This document shows, piece after piece, positions 15,628 to 24,454 of a stretch of 36,180 bases of DNA. Source of the DNA: an uncultured Alphaproteobacteria bacterium (lineage in GTDB: Bacteria; Pseudomonadota; Alphaproteobacteria; HIMB59; GCA-002718135); the NCBI GenBank assembly GCA_902567135.1, contig CACFLO010000005.1, positions 32,001 through 68,180 on the forward strand, given 5' to 3'. Position 1 is the first letter of the stretch. Each line of letters opens with the position of its first letter. The translations under genes were made by a program, and so were the position numbers. The notes under the pieces are model-generated. The model searched no databases and was not told the DNA's origin. It saw only the letters and a list, made by a program, of their open reading frames with translations.

Positions 15628-17529
15628 ATGTCGAAAAAAATACTTATTGATGCATCAAATGCAAATGAAACAAGAATCGCAGTTACCGAAAATGGAAAAT
15701 TAGATGATTTTGAAATTGAGTCAAATAAAAAGAATGCTGTAAAAGGAGATGTATATCTTGCAAAAATTATACGAGTAGAACCTTCTCTTCAAGCAGCATT
15801 TGTTGATTTTGGATCAAATAGAAATGGCTTTCTTCCACTAACTGAAATTCATCCTGATTACTTTAAAATTCCTTCTGCGGATGAAAGTAAATTAAAAGAA
15901 CTGCTTGAAAAACAATCAACTAAAGATGAATTAGAAGATAATGATGAAACGGATGAAAAAATTGAAAATGTTGAAGAGATACCTAGCGAAGAATTAGAAA
16001 ATGAAGATGAAATTCCTAAAAAATATAAAACAAAAACCTTAAATCCAAAAAAAGAGTACTATAATTTTTTTAAAAAATATAAAATACAAGATGTCATAAA
16101 GCCAAGACAGGTTATTTTAGTACAAATTAACAAAGAAGAAAGAGGTCTGAAGGGAGCTGCTCTTACTACCTTTTTATCATTTGCAGGGCGCTATTGTGTG
16201 TTGATGCCAAATAGTATGAACAATGATGGCATATCTAGAAAAATAGGAGATTTAGAAGAGCGTAAGAAATTAAAACAAATTTTAGCCTCAGTAAATATTC
16301 CAGAAAAAATGTCGGTTATAGTAAGAACAGCTGGAATTGGAAGAAGTAAAAAAGAAATTTCAAAAGATTTAACTTTTTTAATTACACAATGGAATAAAAT
16401 CAGAACACTAACACTTAAATCTAAAGCTCCTGAGATAATTTATGAAGAAGGAAACATTTTAAAAAGAGCTATTAGAGATATGCTAACTGAAGATGTTGAA
16501 GAAGTTTTATTAGATGGGAAAGACGCATATGATAAGATAAAAAAAATATCTAAAAATATATTACCAAATCAAACTAAAAAAATTAAATTATTTAAATCTA
16601 AAGAAAGCTCTTTGTTTGCTGCACAAAATATAGAGTTTCAAATTAATGATCTTTATAGCTTAAATGTAAAATTACCTTCTGGAGGATCGATAGTTATAAA
16701 TACTACTGAGGCACTGGTAGCAATTGATGTCAATTCTGGAAGAAACACCTCTGAAAGAAATATAGAAAGTACAGCATTAAAAACAAACTTAGAAGCAGCT
16801 ATTGAAATAGCAAGACAATTAAGATTAAGAGATTTAGGTGGATTAGTTGTTGTAGATTTTATTGATATGGATGATTACAGAAATAATTTTAAAGTCGAGA
16901 AAGCTATAAAATCTGCTCTATACAGAGATAGAGCAAGAATACAAGTAGGTAGAATAAGTATGTTTGGACTTTTAGAGTTATCAAGACAAAGATTGAGATC
17001 AAGTTTAATTGATAAGTCTTTTGACAAATGTAATTTATGCAAGGGTTCTGGTTTAATACTAAATTCAAGATCAGTAAATGACCAAATTTTAAATGTTATA
17101 AAAGAAAAATTAATTACAAATAAAAATGCAAATCTTTTAGTTAAATGTAATAGCGCATTAGCAGAAAATTTAATCAACCAAAAAAAAGAAGAGCTTAATG
17201 AACTTGAGAGAAATCATGAATCTAACATTACATTTGAATTCAAAGATGAAATTACACTCCATGAACCAATTATTGAAGTCTCAAATGTTAATAAAAAAGA
17301 ACTTAAATATTCCAATAATAATATTAAAAATCTAACTAAGAAAAAAACATTAAAAAAGAAAGTGGTAACTGGTGAAAAAATAAATACAAAGATTAAAAAA
17401 AATATTTCAAAAAAGAAAAAAGAGTCAAAAAAAAATGAAAAAGTAACAAATAAAGAAAGCATTGAAAGAGAAATGTTAAAAGATAAAGACAATTTACAAT
17501 CCGAGGAAAAAACTGGGTGGTGGTCTTAA
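15628..17529 (+). CDS. rne: ribonuclease E/G family endoribonuclease (633 aa)
   Basis: Major mRNA/rRNA-processing endonuclease. The N-terminal S1 domain (about 35-210) is interrupted by a highly acidic, charged insert (about 90-135, rich in D/E/K). The catalytic DNase I-like region has AIDVNSGRN (about 371-379) and VVVDFIDMDDYRN (about 408-420). The Zn-link is CNLCKGSG. The tail after about 550 is lysine-rich and disordered, far shorter than the E. coli RNase E degradosome scaffold. Start ATG has GGAG about 10 bases upstream. It overlaps the next gene by 13 bases. RNase E rather than G is chosen for the S1 insert and tail. Confidence 0.9.
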   Translation: MSKKILIDASNANETRIAVTENGKLDDFEIESNKKNAVKGDVYLAKIIRVEPSLQAAFVDFGSNRNGFLPLTEIHPDYFKIPSADESKLKELLEKQSTKDELEDNDETDEKIENVEEIPSEELENEDEIPKKYKTKTLNPKKEYYNFFKKYKIQDVIKPRQVILVQINKEERGLKGAALTTFLSFAGRYCVLMPNSMNNDGISRKIGDLEERKKLKQILASVNIPEKMSVIVRTAGIGRSKKEISKDLTFLITQWNKIRTLTLKSKAPEIIYEEGNILKRAIRDMLTEDVEEVLLDGKDAYDKIKKISKNILPNQTKKIKLFKSKESSLFAAQNIEFQINDLYSLNVKLPSGGSIVINTTEALVAIDVNSGRNTSERNIESTALKTNLEAAIEIARQLRLRDLGGLVVVDFIDMDDYRNNFKVEKAIKSALYRDRARIQVGRISMFGLLELSRQRLRSSLIDKSFDKCNLCKGSGLILNSRSVNDQILNVIKEKLITNKNANLLVKCNSALAENLINQKKEELNELERNHESNITFEFKDEITLHEPIIEVSNVNKKELKYSNNNIKNLTKKKTLKKKVVTGEKINTKIKKNISKKKKESKKNEKVTNKESIEREMLKDKDNLQSEEKTGWWS

Positions 17530-18803
17530 AAATAAAATTCATTAGTTGTATTTTTTTTTCAGTTTTATTTTTTTCAAATTTTTCACTGTCTAGTCAAATA
17601 TTTGATTATGAAACAGAAATATTTTTAAATAAATTAATTGTAGATATTAAATCAGTAAATAAATTTAATAAAAATATTAAAATTTATATAATTAAAGATG
17701 CCAATCCTAATGCTTTTGTAATTCCTAAAAACAAATTAATTGTATCATCTGGACTTTTAGAGCAGTCTCCCGATTATGTTTCATTACTTGCTGTTCTAGC
17801 TCATGAAGTAGGGCATCTTGAATACCTTCATTTGGAAAAAAGAAAAGATAGATTAGAGAAATTTTCAAAAATAAATTTAATAAGTAATCTAGCTCTAATT
17901 ACTGGAAGCATATTAGCTCGAAATCCAGAAGTTTTAGGTGGCACGGTAGCAAGTCAAGTTAATATCAACAATTTCTATTTTAGTTTTAGTAGAGAGCAAG
18001 AAAGAGAAGCTGATTTATATTCAATAAAAACTTTACAAAAATTAAATTTACCGTCAGAATCAGTTAAAGAACTTTTAAAAATTTTAGAAAAAAATGCTTT
18101 GGATAGAGGTTTTGATGAAAATTATCAAAAATTTTCTACACACCCAATATTTAGAGAAAGATATGAAATTATTGATTACAATTCAGAAAATACAAAATTT
18201 AATTTTAACAAAGACATTCAGAATGAATTTAATTTTATAAAAGCTAAATTTATGGCTTACAATAACTCTTTAAATCTGACAGATTTAAATGATGATCACA
18301 AAACATATTATGAAAGTATTAGTAACTCTGAATCAGGAAATCTAATAATTTCTCTTAAAAAACTAAATTATTTAATAAAAAAGTTTCCAAAAAATATCTT
18401 CTTTTTAGAAACTAAAGCAGATATTTTAAGATCGCATGGCTATTTAAATGAATCTGTAAAATTTTACAAAATAGTTTCAAATAAATATCCAGATAATTAT
18501 TACATAAAATATAAAATATTTTTAGATACAGACACGCAAAATATGCAATTAAATAATAAAATGAATTTTTTTTATGAAAATTTAAATTTAATTATTCAAT
18601 TTCCTAAAAACAAATATATTATTAATAAATTTATTGAGATTACTAAAGATTTAGAAAAAATATATTGGCTTAATTTTTTCAATACAATAAGTGATACAAG
18701 CTACAAAGGCATGGAAGAATTACAAAACAAACTAAACAATTTATCTAAAGAAAGTAATGAAATTAAATTAAAAAAAATAATAAATGAATATAATAATTTA
18801 TGA
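17517..18803 (+). CDS. M48 family zinc metallopeptidase with TPR-like C-terminus, BepA-like (428 aa)
   Basis: Predicted periplasmic protease and chaperone of outer-membrane proteins. An N-terminal signal peptide covers about 1-26. Zinc motif HEVGH (96-100) and the third ligand in SREQEREAD (E162) define M48. The region from about 260 onward is helical with TPR-like spacing (SLKKLNYLIKKFPKN, ILRSHGYLNESVKFYK). Two adjacent GTG codons (17517, 17520) are candidate starts, with GAGG about 10-13 bases upstream, inside the end of rne. The gene order rne-M48 is common in Alphaproteobacteria. The next gene overlaps by ATGA. Confidence 0.88.
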   Translation: MVVLKIKFISCIFFSVLFFSNFSLSSQIFDYETEIFLNKLIVDIKSVNKFNKNIKIYIIKDANPNAFVIPKNKLIVSSGLLEQSPDYVSLLAVLAHEVGHLEYLHLEKRKDRLEKFSKINLISNLALITGSILARNPEVLGGTVASQVNINNFYFSFSREQEREADLYSIKTLQKLNLPSESVKELLKILEKNALDRGFDENYQKFSTHPIFRERYEIIDYNSENTKFNFNKDIQNEFNFIKAKFMAYNNSLNLTDLNDDHKTYYESISNSESGNLIISLKKLNYLIKKFPKNIFFLETKADILRSHGYLNESVKFYKIVSNKYPDNYYIKYKIFLDTDTQNMQLNNKMNFFYENLNLIIQFPKNKYIINKFIEITKDLEKIYWLNFFNTISDTSYKGMEELQNKLNNLSKESNEIKLKKIINEYNNL

Positions 18804-19858
18804 AAGGTTCCTTAACATTCAGTGATTATAAAACACTTATTAAAAATGAGGAAATAATCACTAGTAAAGATGCTGAAAAAAGAATTCAACCTTCAAGTAT
18901 GGATCTTACATTAAGTAATGAATGTTATAAACTTAAATATAGTTTCTTGAGCCCGACAGGTAAGATAAGAAATAAACTAAAAAAATTATCTATAAAAAAA
19001 TACAATTTATCAAATGGATTAGTTTTTAAAAGAAATAAAACCTATTTAGTAAGATTAAATGAAAAATTAAATTTAAAAAGATTTATTAAAGGGAAATGCA
19101 ATCCTAAAAGTAGTACTGGAAGATTAGATATATTTTGTAGAACTATTTTGGATAAATCAAATGAATACGAAAAAATACCACATAAATATAAAGGTGAAAT
19201 GTTTCTAGAAATAACATGCAAATCATTTAATATTAAATTTTATGAAGGTGACTCTCTTAATCAAATGAGATTAGTTTATAATAATAATATTTATTTAAAT
19301 GATAAAGATTTAGTTAAAATAAATAAAACTAAAAAATTATGTTTTTCAAATAAAAAAGCTATTTTTGAAAATGGTCTTAAACTTACTATTGACTTATCTA
19401 ATGATAAAACTATTTGCGCCTATAGATCTAAAATAAATGCACCATTAGTTTATTTCTCAAAAAATAAATATCATAAAAATAATAAATATTGGGAACCAAT
19501 AAAGCCTAAAAATAAAAGTTTAATTATTAAAAAAAATAATTTCTATATTTTAAAATCTAAGGAGAAAATATGCATTCCACCTAATCTTGCAGGAGAAATG
19601 ATTCCTTATGATACAGGCATAGGTGATTTTAGAGTTCATTATGCAGGTTTTTTTGATCCTGGTTTTGGTTATTCTATGGGATCTTTTGCAGTTTTAGAGC
19701 TTAAAACTCATGAAGTAGATTTTATTATTGAAGATGGTCAAACTATTGCAAGAATTCAATATGAAAAATTGAATAAATCATCATCTATGCTATATGGTAA
19801 AAAAATAAATTCAAATTACCAAAATCAACAACTTGCATTGAGTAAACACTTTTATTGA
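18800..19858 (+). CDS. dcd: dCTP deaminase, long alphaproteobacterial form (352 aa)
   Basis: Deaminates dCTP to dUTP, feeding dTMP synthesis. It is about twice the length of E. coli Dcd and appears to carry two dUTPase-fold halves, as known for many Alphaproteobacteria. The first half shows RIQPSSMDLTL (about 28-38) and KGKCNPKSSTGRLD. The second shows IPPNLAGEMIPYDTGIGDFRVHYAGFFDPGFG (about 259-290), with the catalytic glutamate in AGEM. The start overlaps the peptidase stop (ATGA). High Lys/Asn content is in line with neighbours. Whether both halves are active is not clear. Confidence 0.88.
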   Translation: MKGSLTFSDYKTLIKNEEIITSKDAEKRIQPSSMDLTLSNECYKLKYSFLSPTGKIRNKLKKLSIKKYNLSNGLVFKRNKTYLVRLNEKLNLKRFIKGKCNPKSSTGRLDIFCRTILDKSNEYEKIPHKYKGEMFLEITCKSFNIKFYEGDSLNQMRLVYNNNIYLNDKDLVKINKTKKLCFSNKKAIFENGLKLTIDLSNDKTICAYRSKINAPLVYFSKNKYHKNNKYWEPIKPKNKSLIIKKNNFYILKSKEKICIPPNLAGEMIPYDTGIGDFRVHYAGFFDPGFGYSMGSFAVLELKTHEVDFIIEDGQTIARIQYEKLNKSSSMLYGKKINSNYQNQQLALSKHFY

Positions 19859-19863
19859 TCGTC

Positions 19864-20307
19864 ATGAAAAAAATACTTATAATAAATGGTCCAAATCTTA
19901 ACTTACTTGGCAACAGAGAGAAAAATTTTTATGGTGATACATCTTTGGAAAGAATTAAATCATTATGCGCTGAAGAATGTAAGAAGAATGAAATTGAGTC
20001 AGAGTTTTTCCAAAGTAATCATGAGGGTGAAATAATAGAAAAAATTCATTCTGTACAAAATGGTTTTGATGGAATTATAATTAATCCCGCAGCTTATACT
20101 CATACTTCAATAGCTTTATTAGATGCATTAAGAGCAACTAGCAAACCAAAGATTGAGGTTCATATATCAAATATATATGCAAGAGAAGATTACAGAAGAA
20201 AAAGTATAACTTCTGAGGCAGTTAATGGAATAATTTGTGGCTTTGGGGAAAATGGCTATATACTAGCAATTGAAGCAATTAAAAAATTAATTTATAGTAA
20301 TGATTAA
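19864..20307 (+). CDS. aroQ: type II 3-dehydroquinate dehydratase (147 aa)
   Basis: Shikimate-pathway enzyme converting 3-dehydroquinate to 3-dehydroshikimate. It shows INGPNLNLLGNREKNFYG with the catalytic arginine and tyrosine, FFQSNHEGEIIEKIH, IINPAAYTHTSIALLDAL and VHISNIYAREDYRRKS. Length is normal for the dodecameric type II family. I chose ATG 19864 over an in-frame TTG at 19855, because the conserved sequence starts right after this ATG. It ends in a TAATG overlap with accB. Confidence 0.95.
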   Translation: MKKILIINGPNLNLLGNREKNFYGDTSLERIKSLCAEECKKNEIESEFFQSNHEGEIIEKIHSVQNGFDGIIINPAAYTHTSIALLDALRATSKPKIEVHISNIYAREDYRRKSITSEAVNGIICGFGENGYILAIEAIKKLIYSND

Positions 20308-20756
20308 TGACTAAAATAGACAAAACTGACATTGAAAATATTAAATTAATAATAAAGGAAACTAAAATAGGCAATGTATCAAATTTTAAGATTAAAAAAG
20401 GTGATTACGAAATTCAAATATCATCACAGCTTTTAAATACTCCTAATATAGTTCCAGAAGTAAAATCACAAAGTGTAAAAAAAAATTCTGAAGAAGTAAA
20501 TAAAGTAGAAATTATTAATGAAGACAATATTGTTAAATCTCCTATGGTAGGAGTTGCATACCTTTCAGCTGATCCAAATTCACCACCATATGTTAAAATA
20601 GGTCAACATGTTAAGGCAGGTGATATACTTTTATTGATAGAAGCAATGAAAACTTTTAACGAAATAAAAGCCCCTAAATCAGGTGTTATTAAGAAAATTG
20701 TAGCATTAAATAGTCAACCGGTAGAATACGGAGATCATTTAATAATTTTTGAATAA
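20307..20756 (+). CDS. accB: biotin carboxyl carrier protein of acetyl-CoA carboxylase (149 aa)
   Basis: Carries biotin between the carboxylase and carboxyltransferase parts of acetyl-CoA carboxylase, the first step of fatty acid synthesis. The biotinyl domain (about 77-149) has the attachment site IEAMKTFNEIKAP (K115) and KSPMVGVAYLSADPNSPPYVKIG with the AccB-type thumb. The linker (about 45-75) is charged and not Pro/Ala-rich, perhaps because of AT bias. TAATG overlaps at both ends imply coupled translation with aroQ and accC. Confidence 0.95.
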   Translation: MTKIDKTDIENIKLIIKETKIGNVSNFKIKKGDYEIQISSQLLNTPNIVPEVKSQSVKKNSEEVNKVEIINEDNIVKSPMVGVAYLSADPNSPPYVKIGQHVKAGDILLLIEAMKTFNEIKAPKSGVIKKIVALNSQPVEYGDHLIIFE

Positions 20757-22084
20757 TGTTCAAAAAAATTTTAATCGCTAATAGAGGCGAGATTGCATTA
20801 AGGGTTTTGAGAGCTTGTAGAGAGCTTGGTATAAAAACTGTAGCCATTCATTCAGATGCAGATGAAGGAGCAATGCATGTTAGGATGGCAGATGAAAGTA
20901 TATGTGTTGGACCAGCATCTGCTCAATCAAGCTATTTAAATATACCTGCAATTATTACAGCCGCTACTTTAACAAATGTTGATGGAATTCATCCAGGATA
21001 TGGCTTTTTAAGTGAGAATCAGAGATTTGCTGAAATTATAGAGGAACACAATATTAAATTTATAGGACCTCATTCTAGTCACATTAAAATTATGGGTAAT
21101 AAAATTGATGCTAAAAAAATAATGGATGAGAATAATGTACCAACTGTACCAGGTTTAAATGATATTTCGGATAGTAAATTAATTAAAGAGTTCATTAAAA
21201 ATGTTGATCTTCCAATTATAGTTAAGGCTGCAAGTGGTGGTGGTGGAAAAGGTATGAGAGTTGTTAACAGCTCTGAAGAAATTAACAATGCCATAAATTC
21301 AGCAAAGGCAGAAGCTAAAAAATCTTTTAATGATGATAATGTTTATTTAGAAAAATTTCTCAAAAATCCAAAGCACATTGAAATTCAAATACTTGCAGAT
21401 GCTCATGGAAATATAATTACCTTAGGTGAGCGCGACTGTTCAATACAAAGAAAACATCAAAAGCTTATAGAAGAAAGTCCAAGTGAACTTTTAACAAATG
21501 AAAAAAGAAAAGAGATTAGTGATCTTTGTAAAAAAGCTATCTCTTCTATTGGTTATGAGGGAGTTGGGACACTAGAATTTTTATATGAAAATAATAATTT
21601 TTATTTTATGGAGATGAATACTAGATTACAAGTAGAGCATCCAGTAACAGAAATGGTAACTGGTATAGATTTAGTAAAACAACAAATTTTAGCAGCCTCA
21701 GGCGAAAAACTTATAATATCGCAAAATGATATAAATTTTAAAGGTCATGCAATTGAATGCAGAATTAATGCAGAACATTCAGAAAGTTTTATTCCTTCTC
21801 CAGGCAAGATTACTCAGTATCATCAACCTGGAGGGCTTGGTGTAAGAGTTGAGTCAGCTGTTTATCAAGGATACTCAGTACCACCTCATTATGACAGTAT
21901 GATTGGTAAGCTTATTACTTATGCAGATAATCGTAAAGAATGTATTGCAAGAATGAACAGAGCTTTAGAAGAGTATATAATTATGGGCATTAATACAAAT
22001 ATTCAACTTCATCAAAAAATAATAATGAGTAAAGAATTTCAATCTGGAAAATATGACATAAACTTTATGTCAACTTTCAATTGA
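20756..22084 (+). CDS. accC: acetyl-CoA carboxylase biotin carboxylase subunit (442 aa)
   Basis: ATP-grasp enzyme that carboxylates biotin on AccB. The N-terminal ILIANRGEIALRVLRACRE begins the domain. The glycine-rich ATP loop is KAASGGGGKGMRVV (about 156-170), the catalytic region EMNTRLQVEHPVTEMVTGIDLV (about 286-307), and the biotin carboxylase C-domain shows GHAIECRINAE and PPHYDSMIGKLI. It is complete and of usual length. The stop overlaps the TTG start of aat (TTGA). Confidence 0.96.
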   Translation: MFKKILIANRGEIALRVLRACRELGIKTVAIHSDADEGAMHVRMADESICVGPASAQSSYLNIPAIITAATLTNVDGIHPGYGFLSENQRFAEIIEEHNIKFIGPHSSHIKIMGNKIDAKKIMDENNVPTVPGLNDISDSKLIKEFIKNVDLPIIVKAASGGGGKGMRVVNSSEEINNAINSAKAEAKKSFNDDNVYLEKFLKNPKHIEIQILADAHGNIITLGERDCSIQRKHQKLIEESPSELLTNEKRKEISDLCKKAISSIGYEGVGTLEFLYENNNFYFMEMNTRLQVEHPVTEMVTGIDLVKQQILAASGEKLIISQNDINFKGHAIECRINAEHSESFIPSPGKITQYHQPGGLGVRVESAVYQGYSVPPHYDSMIGKLITYADNRKECIARMNRALEEYIIMGINTNIQLHQKIIMSKEFQSGKYDINFMSTFN

Positions 22085-22734
22085 ATAAAATAATTCCACA
22101 TCAAAACTTAATTAAATTTTATAAAAAAGGCCTCTTCCCTATGGCAGAACAATTATCAAGTGAAGTTGTTAATCTTTATCAGCCAAAAAAACGTTTTTTA
22201 ATTCCAATAAATAATTTTCACGTGCCAAAAAAATTATTTAAATTATTTAAAAAAAATAATTATATATTTAGGGTAAATAATAATTTTGAAAAAGTTATTT
22301 CTCAATGCCAAATTGTTAATCGAAAAGATAATGGAACCTGGATAAATGATATTATTTTGAATACTTATATTAATTTATATCGCTACAAGTTCTGTCATAG
22401 TGTTGAATGTTATGATGAAAATAAATTAGTTGGAGGGTTATATGGAGTCCATATTGGTAGCTGTTTCTTTGGAGAAAGTATGTTTAGTAATGTATCAAAT
22501 GCAAGTAAATTCTGCTTACTTTATTTAATCGCTATTCTTAAAAAGAATTTATTTTCAATTCTTGACTCTCAATTTTATAATAAGCACTTAATTCAATTTG
22601 GAGCTTATGAAATTAATAATAAAAATTACCTTCAGAAACTGAAAAATGGCCTTTCTTATGATAGAAGTTTTATTTTTATTGAAGATTTTCAGGAAGTTTT
22701 ATCATTACTACACTCTAATAGCCACAAATCATAA
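22081..22734 (+). CDS. aat: leucyl/phenylalanyl-tRNA-protein transferase (217 aa)
   Basis: Transfers Leu or Phe from tRNA to N-terminal Lys/Arg of proteins, marking them for ClpS/ClpAP in the N-degron pathway. It shows YKKGLFPMAE (family GxFPM), RKDNGTWINDI, HSVECYDENKLVGGLYGVHIGSCFFGESMFS and the C-terminal LDSQFYNKHLIQFGAYEI. The TTG start at 22081 is forced, since the next methionine lies inside the conserved GLFPM motif. The 3' end overlaps the convergent DUF2155 gene by 46 bases. Confidence 0.93.
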   Translation: MNKIIPHQNLIKFYKKGLFPMAEQLSSEVVNLYQPKKRFLIPINNFHVPKKLFKLFKKNNYIFRVNNNFEKVISQCQIVNRKDNGTWINDIILNTYINLYRYKFCHSVECYDENKLVGGLYGVHIGSCFFGESMFSNVSNASKFCLLYLIAILKKNLFSILDSQFYNKHLIQFGAYEINNKNYLQKLKNGLSYDRSFIFIEDFQEVLSLLHSNSHKS

Positions 22735-23066
22735 ATAGGGTGTTCTAAAGGAGTCACTTCTGGCGAGGAAGAAATCATCCAACCTTTATAAATAGATTTG
22801 TCTATATTCTTAAAATTATCTTTTACATTTATTAAAACATAATCTTCAGAAATCTCATCTGGAGGCTCTGTAAAACATGCGTAAACTTCAATATTAAGTG
22901 TTTCTATGTCATCAGAATCATTTACTGAAATAGTTTTTTCAAAAAGCTGGTTTGAAATTTTGTCTAGTAATTTAAATTTAGCATAATTCATCTGCAAAGG
23001 TTCTGAGCATAATTGATTAGAAAATAATAATACTAATAAAAAAATTTTAAGGAGACCAAGATTCAT
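22689..23066 (-). CDS. DUF2155 domain-containing exported protein (125 aa)
   Basis: Function unknown; a family typical of Alphaproteobacteria and usually found near accBC, aat and the NDUFA12 gene, as here. It has a signal peptide at about 1-20 (LLKIFLLVLLFS). The conserved block is GWMISSSPEVTPLEHPIYDLWLLEC (about 94-118), preceded by IEVYACFTEPPDEISEDYVLI. The likely start is ATG 23066, which gives the signal peptide directly; longer upstream starts would add a non-conserved extension. It overlaps the NDUFA12 gene by 20 bases and aat by 46 bases. Confidence 0.85.
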   Translation of the reverse strand: MNLGLLKIFLLVLLFSNQLCSEPLQMNYAKFKLLDKISNQLFEKTISVNDSDDIETLNIEVYACFTEPPDEISEDYVLINVKDNFKNIDKSIYKGWMISSSPEVTPLEHPIYDLWLLECSNDKTS

Positions 23067-23400
23067 AATCGGCCTTGATCTGATCAGGTTTATAATCTTT
23101 TGATAGTGGATTTGAGGGTGGAAAATGAGCATCTTTAGTGCCAGTCATGTTTGGTTTATGATCTTTCTGCCATTTATATTTATGTGAATAATTAATAGGT
23201 GGTTCATCAATAGATTTATGAAGCCATGCATGCCAATGAGGTGGTATTTTAGAAGCCTCAATTTCACCTTTAAATATTACCCATCTCTTAGCTTTTAAAT
23301 CATTGTGATTTTCACTATTAGTATAGTATTTATTACCGATTTCATCAGTACCAACTATTTTACCATATAGCCAAGTGTATATCGTTGTTCCAATACTCAT
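23047..23400 (-). CDS. NDUFA12/B17.2-family NADH:ubiquinone oxidoreductase subunit (117 aa)
   Basis: Homologue of the mitochondrial complex I accessory subunit NDUFA12, present in Alphaproteobacteria. Recognisable features are TWLYGKIVGTDEIGNKYYTN (about 9-28), KRWVIFKGEIEASKIPPHWHAWLHKSIDEPP (about 38-68) and the proline-rich C-terminus with GTKDAHFPPSNP. It acts on the matrix-side (here cytoplasmic) arm of complex I. It is separated from the main nuo operon, which is not in the window. Confidence 0.93.
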   Translation of the reverse strand: MSIGTTIYTWLYGKIVGTDEIGNKYYTNSENHNDLKAKRWVIFKGEIEASKIPPHWHAWLHKSIDEPPINYSHKYKWQKDHKPNMTGTKDAHFPPSNPLSKDYKPDQIKADYESWSP

Positions 23401-23422
23401 ACTACTTCTATACGTTTATTTA

Positions 23423-24454
23423 TTATACTTTCCAATTAATTTTTTTACCTGCAAAAAAATTTTTAATCTTTATATTTCCTTCTTCTGTATATTCTGGAAC
23501 TTCAGTTTCTGTTTTATTTAACGTTAATACCTGTGAATTAATATCTAAACCATAAAACTGAGGTCCATTTATTGAGGAAAATTTTTCTAAGTTATGCAAA
23601 GCATGCTCCTCCTCAAAAATATTAGCATATAACTCTAAAGAACATGGGGATGAAAATATTCCTGCTTTAAGAGATTCATGCTGTATTTTATCTTTTGTGA
23701 GATGAGGAGCTGAGTCTGTTCCTAAAAAAAATCTATTATTATCAAAACAAGCAGCTTTTCTTAATGATAATAGATCTTCTTCATTCTTAACTACAGGCAT
23801 ACAATAATGATGGGGGTTAATTTTTTCATTTTTAAATACGTCATCTTTTGTGAGCAACATATGATGAGGTGTAATAGTGCCACCTATGTTCTTATTTGCA
23901 TTAACAAAATCAACACCATATGAGCTTGAAACATGTTCTAAGACAATTTTCAAATCTTTAAAAGTATTTCTTATTTGGAATAGCTCTTCATCTATAAAAT
24001 ATTTTTCTCTATCAAAGATATCAATATCATCTCTATTTAATTCACCATGTATTAGTAATACACGATTTTCTTTTTCTAAAATTTCAAAAATATTATAGAT
24101 TTTTTTAATATCATTTACACCATGCTGAGAATTTGTAGTAGCGTTATTAGGATATAATTTACCTCCAACAAAAATATTGTTTTGAAGCGCGAACGTAAAA
24201 TCATTAAGATTTAAACTATCAGTTAAATAACAAGGTATTAAAGCTTCAAAATTTTCATTATAAGAGTTACTCTCAATTAATTTTTTATAAGCACTGGCTT
24301 GATCTGATGAAGTTATTGGATTTGATGTATTAGGCATTGCTATACATCTTCTATTTACTCGAGAAGAATATTTTGTAACTACTTTCAGCATTTCATCTTC
24401 TCTAAAATGAACATGCCAGTCATCAGGTTGAATAATTTTAATTGAAGTTGTCAT
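23423..24454 (-). CDS. pyrC: dihydroorotase, type II (343 aa)
   Basis: Zinc enzyme cyclising carbamoyl aspartate to dihydroorotate in pyrimidine synthesis. It has DDWHVHFRE (H14, H16, R18), AMPNT, GGKLYPNNATTNSQ with the carboxylated lysine (K99), HGE (about 136), LEHVSS (about 172), and GTDSAPH (D247). The E. coli-like type II family is clear and length is normal. The 5' end overlaps the 3' end of the glycosyltransferase gene by 17 bases. Confidence 0.95.
   Translation of the reverse strand: MTTSIKIIQPDDWHVHFREDEMLKVVTKYSSRVNRRCIAMPNTSNPITSSDQASAYKKLIESNSYNENFEALIPCYLTDSLNLNDFTFALQNNIFVGGKLYPNNATTNSQHGVNDIKKIYNIFEILEKENRVLLIHGELNRDDIDIFDREKYFIDEELFQIRNTFKDLKIVLEHVSSSYGVDFVNANKNIGGTITPHHMLLTKDDVFKNEKINPHHYCMPVVKNEEDLLSLRKAACFDNNRFFLGTDSAPHLTKDKIQHESLKAGIFSSPCSLELYANIFEEEHALHNLEKFSSINGPQFYGLDINSQVLTLNKTETEVPEYTEEGNIKIKNFFAGKKINWKV

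Noticed and set aside
16875-17492. Two minus-strand ORFs inside rne (100 and 92 residues)
   Set aside because: Both mirror the conserved catalytic or Lys-rich tail coding sequence of RNase E and encode Phe/Leu/Ser-rich products expected from antisense AT-rich frames.
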